Origin: Leptospira andrefontaineae
GTDB taxonomy: Bacteria; Spirochaetota; Leptospiria; Leptospirales; Leptospiraceae
Direction: 5' to 3'
NCBI RefSeq assembly: GCF_004770105.1
Contig: NZ_RQEY01000012.1
Coordinates: 124,001-188,000 of the forward strand
DNA: 64,000 nucleotides
This document shows positions 1 to 7,893 of this stretch, piece by piece. Both the position numbers and the translations under genes were made by a program. How positions within the stretch are numbered: the stretch's first letter is position 1; the number at the start of each line of letters is the position of its first letter. The notes beneath the pieces are model-generated. The model saw only the letters and a program-made list of their open reading frames with translations, was not told the DNA's origin and did not search any database.

Positions 1-24
1 AATACAATCGTCTAATTAAAAGAA

Positions 25-519
25 ATGTCATTGAAACTAGGATCTACACTTATGCAATCCGTCGACAAAGTTGTTGAAGAATCAAAACCGTCAATTTGGG
101 AACCAGAAGAACCGGTATACACTAGCGATGATTTAATTAAAGCTTACTTGGATGGAAAAGAAGAAGGACTTCAAAGAGAGAAAAAAGTTCTAGTAGAAAA
201 GCTAAAAGAAAATACTTCAGCAGCGGCTGACTTAACACAAAGTATTTTTGAAATACTTCAAACTAAGAAAATCACTCCTGAATTCGCATATTTAAGAATT
301 AATGCTTGGGACAATATAAATGTGGCCATTGGTGTACCAGAAAAAAGTTATATTTCCGAAGAAATGCTTTCTGTATATGATTATACCTGGGACATAGAAA
401 CTGAAGCTAATGCAGATGATTCTCGGAAAATTATATTTTCATTCTTAGGGCTTAATGAGAATTTTAAATTAAACTGCTTGATTTCGGATGGGTATTATTG
501 GAAATTTAAAAATCCATAA
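25..519 (+). CDS. Hypothetical protein, first gene of a coupled pair with a HEPN-type protein
   Basis: A 164-residue soluble protein with no signal peptide or membrane segment; I do not recognise the family. The N-terminal third is charged and probably helical (residues about 35-75), and the C-terminal half looks like a small alpha/beta domain rich in aromatic residues. Its TAA stop overlaps the ATG of the next gene by one base (TAATG), so the two are very likely translationally coupled. Small acidic proteins coupled to HEPN proteins are often antitoxin-like partners; that role is inference only. The ATG at 25 is the first available start; upstream sequence lies outside the window. Confidence 0.55.
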   Translation: MSLKLGSTLMQSVDKVVEESKPSIWEPEEPVYTSDDLIKAYLDGKEEGLQREKKVLVEKLKENTSAAADLTQSIFEILQTKKITPEFAYLRINAWDNINVAIGVPEKSYISEEMLSVYDYTWDIETEANADDSRKIIFSFLGLNENFKLNCLISDGYYWKFKNP

Positions 520-911
520 TGTCTCGACGCGACCACGCTTTACATAATGATAAATTATCAATTCATTTATTAAAAATCGGTGAATTCAATGATTGGGTTG
601 TTACGACCTGTTTCTATTCAGCGCTTCATTTCATCGAAGATCTAATCTTTCCATTAACTATAGGTTCAGAAAACTACAAGGATATAGACTCGTATAAGGC
701 AAGAGCTATCATATCCGACAGAAAACCAAAACATGAAATTCGACTCGATTTAGTTAGGTCTCATTATCGAGATATATCGCCTGAATATCGATGGCTTTAC
801 GATACTTGTATTCACGCACGATATTTTACTTATAAAATTGATATTGAATTGGCTAGAAAAGCGAGAAGATACTTGGACAAAATCAAAAATAAAGAAAAAT
901 TAAAAACTTAA
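519..911 (+). CDS. HEPN-type small protein (SAV_6107-like pattern), possible toxin or RNase
   Basis: A 130-residue helical protein. The segment FYSALHFIED near residue 35, a later H-x-x-R (KHEIR) and the closing CIHARY motif follow the pattern I know from small HEPN proteins (aYYsALHl..., H..R..., Y..L...aRY). A stretch RLDLVRSH would satisfy the R-x4-6-H signature of HEPN ribonucleases, but I cannot prove it is the catalytic one. HEPN proteins are commonly RNase toxins or effectors in toxin-antitoxin and defence loci. It is coupled by a one-base overlap to the upstream gene and sits 81 bases before an ATPase operon. Codons are AT-rich like the whole block up to 11.4 kb. Confidence 0.6.
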   Translation: MSRRDHALHNDKLSIHLLKIGEFNDWVVTTCFYSALHFIEDLIFPLTIGSENYKDIDSYKARAIISDRKPKHEIRLDLVRSHYRDISPEYRWLYDTCIHARYFTYKIDIELARKARRYLDKIKNKEKLKT

Positions 912-992
912 AATACTGGTTCGCATTTCTCGAAATTCTAATATCTAATAATTCATTTCTTTTGCTTAAACATTCAAAGTAGGAACTCTCAA

Positions 993-2891
993 ATGATAAA
1001 ATCCTGGAACATTAGGAATTTTAAATCTATTGCTGAAGAATCAAAACTTGAATTTTCTCCTTTAACAATCTTCGTTGGTGCCAATAGCTCAGGGAAGAGT
1101 ACTATAATTCAAAGCTTACTAATTGCGATTCAAACAATGCAGAGCCAAGTTCAAGCAAGATCAGTAGTTCTTAATGGACATATTGTTCGTCTTGGCTCTT
1201 TTGAAGATATTGTATCTAACTTTGATAAAAATGGTGATATAACCATTGGATTTGAAATAGAACCTAATTTTTTTTCGAAAGAATATCCTGGGTTAATATA
1301 TTCGCGGAGATATTTTCGATCGAATATTGAAGAAGTAAATAAAATATTTTATGAATTTAGTTTTTCATCCCATGGCATTAGCTCAGATAAAACAGAGCTA
1401 TTACAATTACAGCCAAAATTGAAATACTGTAATTTGCAATTAGAATGGAATGATGAAAAAGGAGCAAAGAAAGAAGTTATTAAAATAACAAGATCTAAGG
1501 AGGATGTGAAAGCGAGGATAGCAAATTTAGGATTTCACGAAAACGTGAGAATGCCGCTCCCAACCTCTGCATTAGAATACGAAATTGAAACGGACGAAAA
1601 TGTAAATTTTGCTTCCGAGTTATACTATCGATATCCGAAAACAGGAGAGTTAGTAGGTTGTTATTTTAGGCATTTTATTCCATACTTATATTGCATTTTT
1701 TATGATGTTGTAGCTGAACAGGCCGACTATTTAGTAAGGTACTTAGTTCAACCCGGTATCAACTCTTATCGCTATGGAGGTCAAGAAGTAGATGGCAATC
1801 TTCGATTTGGAAATAATCTACAAGATTTCATAAACCAGAAAATATCGGAAATTCTAACAGATGCCCCTAATTGGGAATCCCATCAAGTAAAAGTGACCGA
1901 ATTAAATCGATATGCGGCCAAATTAAAGAAAAAATTTGATTGGAAAGATTTGCGAACGTTTATGGAACATTGCCCACCGGCCGTTAAAGCTGATTTATCA
2001 GAGTGGGCAAAAGCAAATGAAGAAAAGATTAAATCCTTGTACCGCGAAGACAAAGTACCTAATCCCCAATTAACTTCTTTGCCATTATCAAATAATGCGG
2101 ATACAGCATGTGATTTTTTATATAATTTCTTTCACAGCCAAGTAAAATATTTAGGGCCATTGCGCGATGAACCAAAGCCAATTTACCCAATAGCTGGGAA
2201 TATTGATCCTTTCGAAATAGGATTTAAAGGAGAAAATACCGCTGCTGTATTAGATTTACATAAAGATCTTCTAATTCAATACGTAAAAAGTTCAGATTTT
2301 TTAGAAAATAATTTAGAAATAAAACCAGTGGAAACCAAGCTATTGGATGCGGTATCCGACTGGCTCATTTTTATGGGAGTGGGGATAAAAATAAAAACAG
2401 ATGATAAGGGAAAATTTGGGCATGAGTTAAAAATTAATACAGTTGATAGCTCTGAAATGCACGATTTAACTCACGTAGGGGTAGGAGTTAGTCAAATTCT
2501 GCCAATTTTGGTTCAGGCATTAATCGCAGAACCTGGCTCTACCTTAATTTTTGAACAACCAGAACTTCACTTGAACCCAAGAGTTCAGACTCGATTGGCA
2601 GATTTCTTTCTATCTATGAGTTATATTGGTAAGCAGTGTATAATTGAAACGCATAGCGAATATTTAATTAATAGGTTAAGACAAAGAGCAGCAGTTCTAA
2701 AGGGTGATGAAGTCGCAGATAAAGTAATAATATACTTTGTAGAAAAAAAAGGGGGTAAATCAAAGTATTCGCCAATAAAAATGAATAGCTACGGTAAATT
2801 CGATCATTGGCCAGAAGGCTTCTTTGATGAGGCGGAAAAATTAGCTGCAGAGACTCTCAGGGCAGCGTTAAAGAAAAAAGAAGATAGATAA
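993..2891 (+). CDS. AAA/ABC-type ATPase with C-terminal DUF3696-like region, probable defence ATPase
   Basis: A 632-residue P-loop ATPase of the SMC/RecF-like 'AAA_15/AAA_21' class. The N-terminus IRNFKSI followed by Walker A GANSSGKST (residues 29-37) is typical. A signature-like VGVGVSQILP region (about residue 500) precedes Walker B LIFEQPELHLNP, then the switch IETHSEYLINRLR. The C-terminus with IYFVEKKGG and the closing SYGKFDHWPEGFFDEAEKLA segment is the DUF3696 pattern. These ATPases usually work as the sensor or motor of two-gene anti-phage or plasmid-conflict systems together with a neighbouring effector. The RBS GTAGGAA lies 10 bases before the ATG. The next gene follows after 4 bases, so the two are co-transcribed. 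Biochemical target unknown. Confidence 0.8.
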   Translation: MIKSWNIRNFKSIAEESKLEFSPLTIFVGANSSGKSTIIQSLLIAIQTMQSQVQARSVVLNGHIVRLGSFEDIVSNFDKNGDITIGFEIEPNFFSKEYPGLIYSRRYFRSNIEEVNKIFYEFSFSSHGISSDKTELLQLQPKLKYCNLQLEWNDEKGAKKEVIKITRSKEDVKARIANLGFHENVRMPLPTSALEYEIETDENVNFASELYYRYPKTGELVGCYFRHFIPYLYCIFYDVVAEQADYLVRYLVQPGINSYRYGGQEVDGNLRFGNNLQDFINQKISEILTDAPNWESHQVKVTELNRYAAKLKKKFDWKDLRTFMEHCPPAVKADLSEWAKANEEKIKSLYREDKVPNPQLTSLPLSNNADTACDFLYNFFHSQVKYLGPLRDEPKPIYPIAGNIDPFEIGFKGENTAAVLDLHKDLLIQYVKSSDFLENNLEIKPVETKLLDAVSDWLIFMGVGIKIKTDDKGKFGHELKINTVDSSEMHDLTHVGVGVSQILPILVQALIAEPGSTLIFEQPELHLNPRVQTRLADFFLSMSYIGKQCIIETHSEYLINRLRQRAAVLKGDEVADKVIIYFVEKKGGKSKYSPIKMNSYGKFDHWPEGFFDEAEKLAAETLRAALKKKEDR

Positions 2892-2895
2892 GATT

Positions 2896-3930
2896 ATGAA
2901 TTTAATAGGAATATTAGATCCATTTATCTTTGTCTGTCCAGAAATCAATTCAAACAAAAATGAAATTAATAGCTACTTTCGAAATATCCTAGATTGGTAT
3001 GATTTAAAAGAGCAGAAATGGATGCAAGTTAGCTTGTCTGAAAATGCCCCTGAATTGTTAGCTCAGAATAATGATTATCCACTTTCCCAAAAATTAAACA
3101 ATTTAATTCACGAAAATCAATTAGAGTATGTTTCTCCAGATGTAATTATGAGAATAATGAACTCAATATTTAAGGACGAAAACTGTTTAGAAAAATATAT
3201 ATCGGAGAATTCTATTGCAGATTATCAAATTGAAAAGTTTCACTTTACTTCGAATATTTCTAGACCGAATGAATATTTACTTCACTTGCAACAATTAATC
3301 GGGATTCATGCAGTTTTGAAATTTATTGTTCAGCCATCCATAAATTCAATTTTGATCACTAAGCATATTCCAACACCGGTAAGTAGAATAAATTTTAGCG
3401 GAAGTATTCAATATTTGAAAGACGATGATTCTGGAAATTTACAGGAGAAAGTAATTGAAGTAGGCCAGATCTCGATGGTTGATAATGTAGAAGCCTTTTG
3501 CAACGAAATAAAGCCCGTAAATGTTTGGATCATCGGAAATAGAATCGAAGCTTTTAAAAAGGCAGTTGAAACAGAAAGTATAAATTACTTTATCGCTAAA
3601 GGACAGTCGTTAAGCACGATAAAGCTTAATGAATTTTCATTTGGAAGAAAATTTTATGATTCATGTATGCCAATTGGATTTTTGAATGAGCCTACTAAAG
3701 TCGGCAAACTAATTAAAGCTCTTTGTGATTTAGTTGTAGAGGATAAAAATAGGAAGTACCACGAGTTTCGTGTGCACAAAGGTCCTACAGCTCGACAAGA
3801 GATGCGAGGTGATTGGAAAGCTTTTCGTATGGATATAGATCACGAGTTCCATTTGCAATTTTGGAAATTAGAAAAAAGATTGGAATTTTCAAATGTAGAA
3901 CATCATGGTGTATTTAGGATATATAAATAA
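2896..3930 (+). CDS. Partner protein of the DUF3696-type ATPase, unknown effector candidate
   Basis: A 344-residue soluble protein beginning 4 bases after the ATPase stop, therefore in one operon with it. I do not recognise a named family. The middle (residues about 190-235) looks like an alpha/beta segment with the motif VNVWIIGNR. The C-terminal 60 residues are basic and conserved-looking, with R-x3-K, GPTARQEMRGDWKAFRMDID and then WKLEKRLEFSNV, a layout that resembles small RelE/Yoe-like nuclease or nucleic-acid-binding ends. That resemblance is weak. Position and operon structure make it the likely effector of the ATPase, which is inference from guilt by association. Confidence 0.5.
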   Translation: MNLIGILDPFIFVCPEINSNKNEINSYFRNILDWYDLKEQKWMQVSLSENAPELLAQNNDYPLSQKLNNLIHENQLEYVSPDVIMRIMNSIFKDENCLEKYISENSIADYQIEKFHFTSNISRPNEYLLHLQQLIGIHAVLKFIVQPSINSILITKHIPTPVSRINFSGSIQYLKDDDSGNLQEKVIEVGQISMVDNVEAFCNEIKPVNVWIIGNRIEAFKKAVETESINYFIAKGQSLSTIKLNEFSFGRKFYDSCMPIGFLNEPTKVGKLIKALCDLVVEDKNRKYHEFRVHKGPTARQEMRGDWKAFRMDIDHEFHLQFWKLEKRLEFSNVEHHGVFRIYK

Positions 3931-3960
3931 AATATAAACCTCGCTAAGTCCTTTTGGGCT

Positions 3961-4632
3961 TCATTCGAAAAGAAATCTTTCCTCCGCTGCTACACTTTTT
4001 ATAGGTTTTCCTTTTCTTATGGGAGTAGATGAAATGAGTTCAAATTCTATATCATTCTCAATGGCATTATACAATAATGATTTTACTTCTTTGTTATCAT
4101 TATTTAACCATGCTTCATAATTAATGGGTTGTATAATTGCAGGTTGACGATCGTGAACTTCACTTACTTTCTTGTTTGCTGGAAAAGTTATCGTAACAAA
4201 TTTTCTTATTGTTTGCCCGTCACCTTTTTCTTGACTTAAGGTCAATCCTGCGAACGCGACTAATTTTCTTTCGGAGAACATTAGTTCGTATCGATCTTGT
4301 TTATTTAGTATTTCATATCGCTTCCATTCCCAATATGTAGTCGCCGGAATTAAACAACGATTTACTTTAATTGCATTTTTCCATTCAGGAACAATATCTA
4401 ATTTTTCAAATCTTGCATTAGGGGTTGCGTCGTATTTAGGAAATTTATAATTCCAATGAAGTCTTTGCATTGTGAGATTTCCCTCTTCTGATACAATCAC
4501 TGGCGGTGTGCTCCCTGGGAAAACTTCTTTTTCCGGTCTGTATTCTCTTTCTATTCTTTCTAAATCGTGTCTAAGGCTGAATTGTTCAATTATTTGGCTG
4601 AGTTCAGCATTTAGAGAGTATCGGCCGCACAT
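3961..4632 (-). CDS. SRAP-domain protein (YedK/HMCES family)
   Basis: A 223-residue SOS-response-associated peptidase domain protein. The hallmark MCGRYS N-terminus leaves Cys2 free as the residue that crosslinks to abasic sites in single-stranded DNA. Further family motifs are NARFE (residues about 72-76), RCLIPATTYWEW (around 93-104) and HDRQPAII (around 160). The known role of HMCES/YedK is shielding abasic sites in ssDNA by a thiazolidine crosslink. Here it is the last gene of a minus-strand cassette, 6 bases after the B-family polymerase, suggesting a joint role in lesion handling. It converges on the ATPase operon with only 30 bases between. Confidence 0.92.
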   Translation of the reverse strand: MCGRYSLNAELSQIIEQFSLRHDLERIEREYRPEKEVFPGSTPPVIVSEEGNLTMQRLHWNYKFPKYDATPNARFEKLDIVPEWKNAIKVNRCLIPATTYWEWKRYEILNKQDRYELMFSERKLVAFAGLTLSQEKGDGQTIRKFVTITFPANKKVSEVHDRQPAIIQPINYEAWLNNDNKEVKSLLYNAIENDIEFELISSTPIRKGKPIKSVAAEERFLFE

Positions 4633-4638
4633 ATTAAT

Positions 4639-6909
4639 TTACATTGCCTCGTGAAATTTAAAGATCAATTGATTTTCACGAAGAGCTTCAAAATATTCTG
4701 GAGGCTGAATATGCTCTAAGAGTTCTTCCATCGCCTGGATAAGCAATTCTCTATAGAATTCATAATGTACATTCAGAGGTGAAGGTGAGGAGAGGACTGT
4801 TTCTTCAGGAATATATTTTCTCCTTAAACCAGGCCCTTGACTAACTAAATACTTTACCTTTTCTCCTGGTTCCACTTGGATCCCTATCGAAGATAAGAGG
4901 TCAAGGGTCTCGGAAGAAGCATTATTCGCGACATATTCTTCCCGACTTTTTGAAATACTCCGTCTTAGGAATAGGTCAGAAACTGCGACGTTTCCGGATC
5001 GAAGTTGCGAGACAAAAAATTCGTATAGTCGTTCAATTTCTTCCTTCCTTGAAAGTAGGTCATGCTTGATCGATGCCGTGCTCATTATTTCTAATACTTG
5101 CGTTTGAAAAGATTTTACGAACAGTGGCATATCTTTTCTGCGAACGAACACTCCTCGAATTTTTATTTCGCCTGAAGAAAATTTACCAAAGTAGCGATTA
5201 ACTACTCCAATTTCGGGATCTTGCTTTGATGCAGGGAAGATAAGCCAATCATAAACTCCTTCGATTTTCATTTCGATTTTTGTTTTCTTAGTAATTTGGG
5301 TACATAACCTCCGGAGCTCTTCTTCGGTAAATTTTCCTGAATCGGGTTTTGCTATAAATAGCGAATCTGTAATTGCGTGAAGAAAAACATAACCGTTGTC
5401 TTCGGCGATTTCTTTAGCTAAAAGTAAGACTTCACGTCCGATCGCTGTTACTGACTCATGCGATTCTAATCGGCCAAATTTCGCGTTACGATAACCAAGG
5501 TAACCAAAAGACGTTACGAGCATCCATTTTAAAGCATTCTGCCGAGCATCATAGACTGAGGATTGATCTGATTTCTCTTCCAATTTTGTTTTATAAAACT
5601 TTCTGCGAATAAGTATATCCTCCAATGCGTCAGACACAACACCTCGGCGTTTTTTGCAAATATGGTAGGAGGTTTCTGGAACTAACAATCTTTCCTGTTC
5701 GGATTCGCAACAGGGGCAGTTTACGCACTCCGGAGAAATATTGTATTTCGCCATGATCGAAGGATACATTTGAGCAAAGTCCAGTTGTGCTACATTCTCG
5801 CGTACCGAACTAGACGTATCTGGCAGATAGACTAACCCGCCTTTGTCTACTTGCAATAATTCATAGGCGGTCTTTGGTCGTTCGATCGCCGCTTTTTGCC
5901 ATGGGACCAAATAATTTTTACGAATAGCCACATCTGTTTCAATACAGGTTAAAGCTGTACCTGTACTAGCTCGCGCCATTCTCTGAATAGGAAGACGAGA
6001 AAGTCTCGCAAGTTCTAGAATACCGAGGAGGAAGCTTTCTTTAAAAACAAAACTATTTGAACTATCGATATGTAGCCTGCCAAAAAGAGGATAGGACGGA
6101 GCTTTATAAATAACTTGTCCGTAGGTTTCAAAGGTAGTCCCTTTTGTAACGATTTTTCTTTGAATCGCGTTTTTGTCCCGATCAAATAGAAGGCGTACTC
6201 GCGTTTTTTCAGAAAGGGCAAATAGAAATGGGAGAATGGCTTGATCGCCGTAAGCGCTTAGAATTATATCCGGATCCAGATTAGTTAAAATTTCATTAAT
6301 TCGATTTAGTAATTTTTTAGCCGTGTTTTCGAAAACTTCGATATACAAACCGTCTTCATTGGAGAAAACGAGGGGGTTTAGCTGGGAGTATCCTATTCTA
6401 TGATTGTGTTTAAAGAAAATCTGTAACTTTGAGAAATCTGGAATTTCGTAATTGCAATCTTGTATGTTGGAAAGGCATTGAATGGTAAGGATTTTTCCTT
6501 GATCGTGTTGTACTTTAACTTGCGCGATTGGAAAAATATTACGTTCCAGCATATATGCGTTCGTGATTTCTAAATCCGAATGGAAGATTTCTAACTTTCC
6601 GTAGAATGCGAAAAGTTTTTGATAAATTCTCCTGAGGACTGAAGGCTTGGATAAGGTAATTTTTAACACTTCACGCGGTTTGTTTGCATAAAAAGATATT
6701 TTTACTACTCTCTCAGGCGTCCCTAAAATTGCGTTTAGATCGGATAGTCTTTTTAAAAATGATTTTTCGTACCTTGGATCACCTACAATGTAAATTGAAG
6801 GATAGAAAGCGTCCGTAAATAACTTCGTTTCATTTTCACCTTTTATCCACACGAAGATCGTTTCTTCTAACGAATATACGTCGAAGATGTATCCTTCAAA
6901 CGTATCCAT
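4639..6909 (-). CDS. Divergent B-family DNA polymerase (PolB2-like), probable translesion or regulatory role
   Basis: A 756-residue family B DNA polymerase. Motif A LDFAQMYPSI carries the metal-binding Asp at residue 377, motif B is ALKWMLVTSFGYLGY, and the motif C region reads HAITDSLFI (Asp515) where the family normally has YxDTDS, so the first Asp of the DTD is an Ile (513). A KKRY-like VNRYFGK and RRKDMP follow. The 3'-5' exonuclease region (residues about 190-300) shows no clear DIE Exo I motif; Exo II reads SAYGDQAILPFL. The proofreading domain is therefore probably inactive and the polymerase site altered. Related PolB2 proteins with eroded motifs are known in archaea and some bacteria, and archaeal ones are linked to damage-induced mutagenesis. 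It abuts the upstream 85-residue gene with no spacer. Confidence 0.85.
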   Translation of the reverse strand: MDTFEGYIFDVYSLEETIFVWIKGENETKLFTDAFYPSIYIVGDPRYEKSFLKRLSDLNAILGTPERVVKISFYANKPREVLKITLSKPSVLRRIYQKLFAFYGKLEIFHSDLEITNAYMLERNIFPIAQVKVQHDQGKILTIQCLSNIQDCNYEIPDFSKLQIFFKHNHRIGYSQLNPLVFSNEDGLYIEVFENTAKKLLNRINEILTNLDPDIILSAYGDQAILPFLFALSEKTRVRLLFDRDKNAIQRKIVTKGTTFETYGQVIYKAPSYPLFGRLHIDSSNSFVFKESFLLGILELARLSRLPIQRMARASTGTALTCIETDVAIRKNYLVPWQKAAIERPKTAYELLQVDKGGLVYLPDTSSSVRENVAQLDFAQMYPSIMAKYNISPECVNCPCCESEQERLLVPETSYHICKKRRGVVSDALEDILIRRKFYKTKLEEKSDQSSVYDARQNALKWMLVTSFGYLGYRNAKFGRLESHESVTAIGREVLLLAKEIAEDNGYVFLHAITDSLFIAKPDSGKFTEEELRRLCTQITKKTKIEMKIEGVYDWLIFPASKQDPEIGVVNRYFGKFSSGEIKIRGVFVRRKDMPLFVKSFQTQVLEIMSTASIKHDLLSRKEEIERLYEFFVSQLRSGNVAVSDLFLRRSISKSREEYVANNASSETLDLLSSIGIQVEPGEKVKYLVSQGPGLRRKYIPEETVLSSPSPLNVHYEFYRELLIQAMEELLEHIQPPEYFEALRENQLIFKFHEAM

Positions 6910-7167
6910 TTACTTTTTCTTCAAGATTTCAATCGCTTCTGCTAGTTCGTTGATCTGTTTCTGCAAATCAATAATAGCCGACAGAATCATTGAATTTTGA
7001 GGATTAGGATCGGATGCCATGACACCGGCGGCGAGATCTTTTTTCGCGTTACGGAAAATGCCATCTAATATTTGTTGTTTCGGAGCCGGGAGCCCCCGGC
7101 GATAATTTTTATAACTTTCTTCTACAAGCTTAATCTGCTGAGAATAAGGTAAGATTGTCCTGCCCAT
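6910..7167 (-). CDS. Small protein between RecA-like protein and PolB
   Basis: An 85-residue soluble protein. Its first 38 bases overlap the end of the upstream gene, and its TAA is immediately followed by the polymerase ATG, so it is embedded in a tightly coupled cassette. The C-terminal 25 residues (IIDLQKQINELAEAIEIL) form a short coiled coil, suggesting oligomerisation or binding to the neighbours. I do not recognise the N-terminal part. An adaptor or regulatory subunit for the polymerase is a reasonable inference from position and size. Confidence 0.7.
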   Translation of the reverse strand: MGRTILPYSQQIKLVEESYKNYRRGLPAPKQQILDGIFRNAKKDLAAGVMASDPNPQNSMILSAIIDLQKQINELAEAIEILKKK

Positions 7168-7699
7168 TATCCAACTCCATTCTTTCTTTTGCTTTTTCTA
7201 TCGCTCCAAACCTTTTATGTAATCTCTCAATGTAGGAATTATAGAGTGGATTGTCCTTTCTCGAAGACTCGACAATCAGGAATCGAAAACCTTTAGCGTG
7301 GATTTTCTCTAACTTAAAAATTAAATCGAAAAGTAAATGCTCCCTTTCCTTTGGTTTTACATCCTTATCGAAAAATTGCTTTGCGGGGGAGAGAAAAACG
7401 ATAAGAGGAAAAATATGGGGATCTATGTCTTCTGTTATTAGATCAGATAATGAATCGAGAAGCTGGTAAGGAGTGAATGCTCTCTGTATTTCAATATTAT
7501 GCAAGGCAACGAGCGGCCTATCATTTAAGAATTGCGTAATGCTAAATATATTAAAACGAATGGCACAATCAAAAATATGGATGCGTTCTCCGGAGGAAGC
7601 TAGTTGTGCCATAAAAGAATGTGCGAGATTACGAGACTTTTTACCAAGGAGAACGGTATTACTTAATGAGTGCGGTAAGGGTGAATCCATTTTTCGCAT
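7130..7699 (-). CDS. RecA/Rad51-like protein without a canonical Walker A (ImuA-like role proposed)
   Basis: A 189-residue protein with the layout of a minimal RecA-fold ATPase: TVLLGKKSRNLAHSF where a P-loop would lie, then RIHIFDCAIRFNIFSI (the 'iD...rF' strand), IQRAFTPYQLLDSL, and IFPLIVFLSP...RFLIVESSR as later core strands. The G-x4-GK[ST] signature is missing, so nucleotide binding is doubtful. ImuA and archaeal RadA paralogues play similar partner roles for error-prone polymerases. It is the first gene of the cassette that continues with the 85-residue protein, PolB and SRAP. An ATG at 7690 is an alternative start. The fold assignment rests on pattern reading only. Confidence 0.6.
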   Translation of the reverse strand: MRKMDSPLPHSLSNTVLLGKKSRNLAHSFMAQLASSGERIHIFDCAIRFNIFSITQFLNDRPLVALHNIEIQRAFTPYQLLDSLSDLITEDIDPHIFPLIVFLSPAKQFFDKDVKPKEREHLLFDLIFKLEKIHAKGFRFLIVESSRKDNPLYNSYIERLHKRFGAIEKAKERMELDNGQDNLTLFSAD

Positions 7700-7893
7700 T
7701 TAAACACGATTGATTCAAATGGTAAACATATAACTGCGTAATAAAAGAATAGTTCTGTGGCAAATTTCTAGAAAATTATCGCAGAAATTGAAAAATCCTC
7801 AATTTCGAGCCATTTCGGCAGGTTGCTGCTTGTTAGTGGATGGGATACTGCACAACTTACCCGATAGCTAAGGTCTTCGCTAAACATGGTCGT

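Noticed and set aside
7700..7893. Possible LexA box before the RecA-like/PolB cassette
   Set aside because: TTTG...CAA words occur upstream of 7699, but the spacing does not match the palindrome I know for leptospiral LexA; kept as a test rather than a feature.
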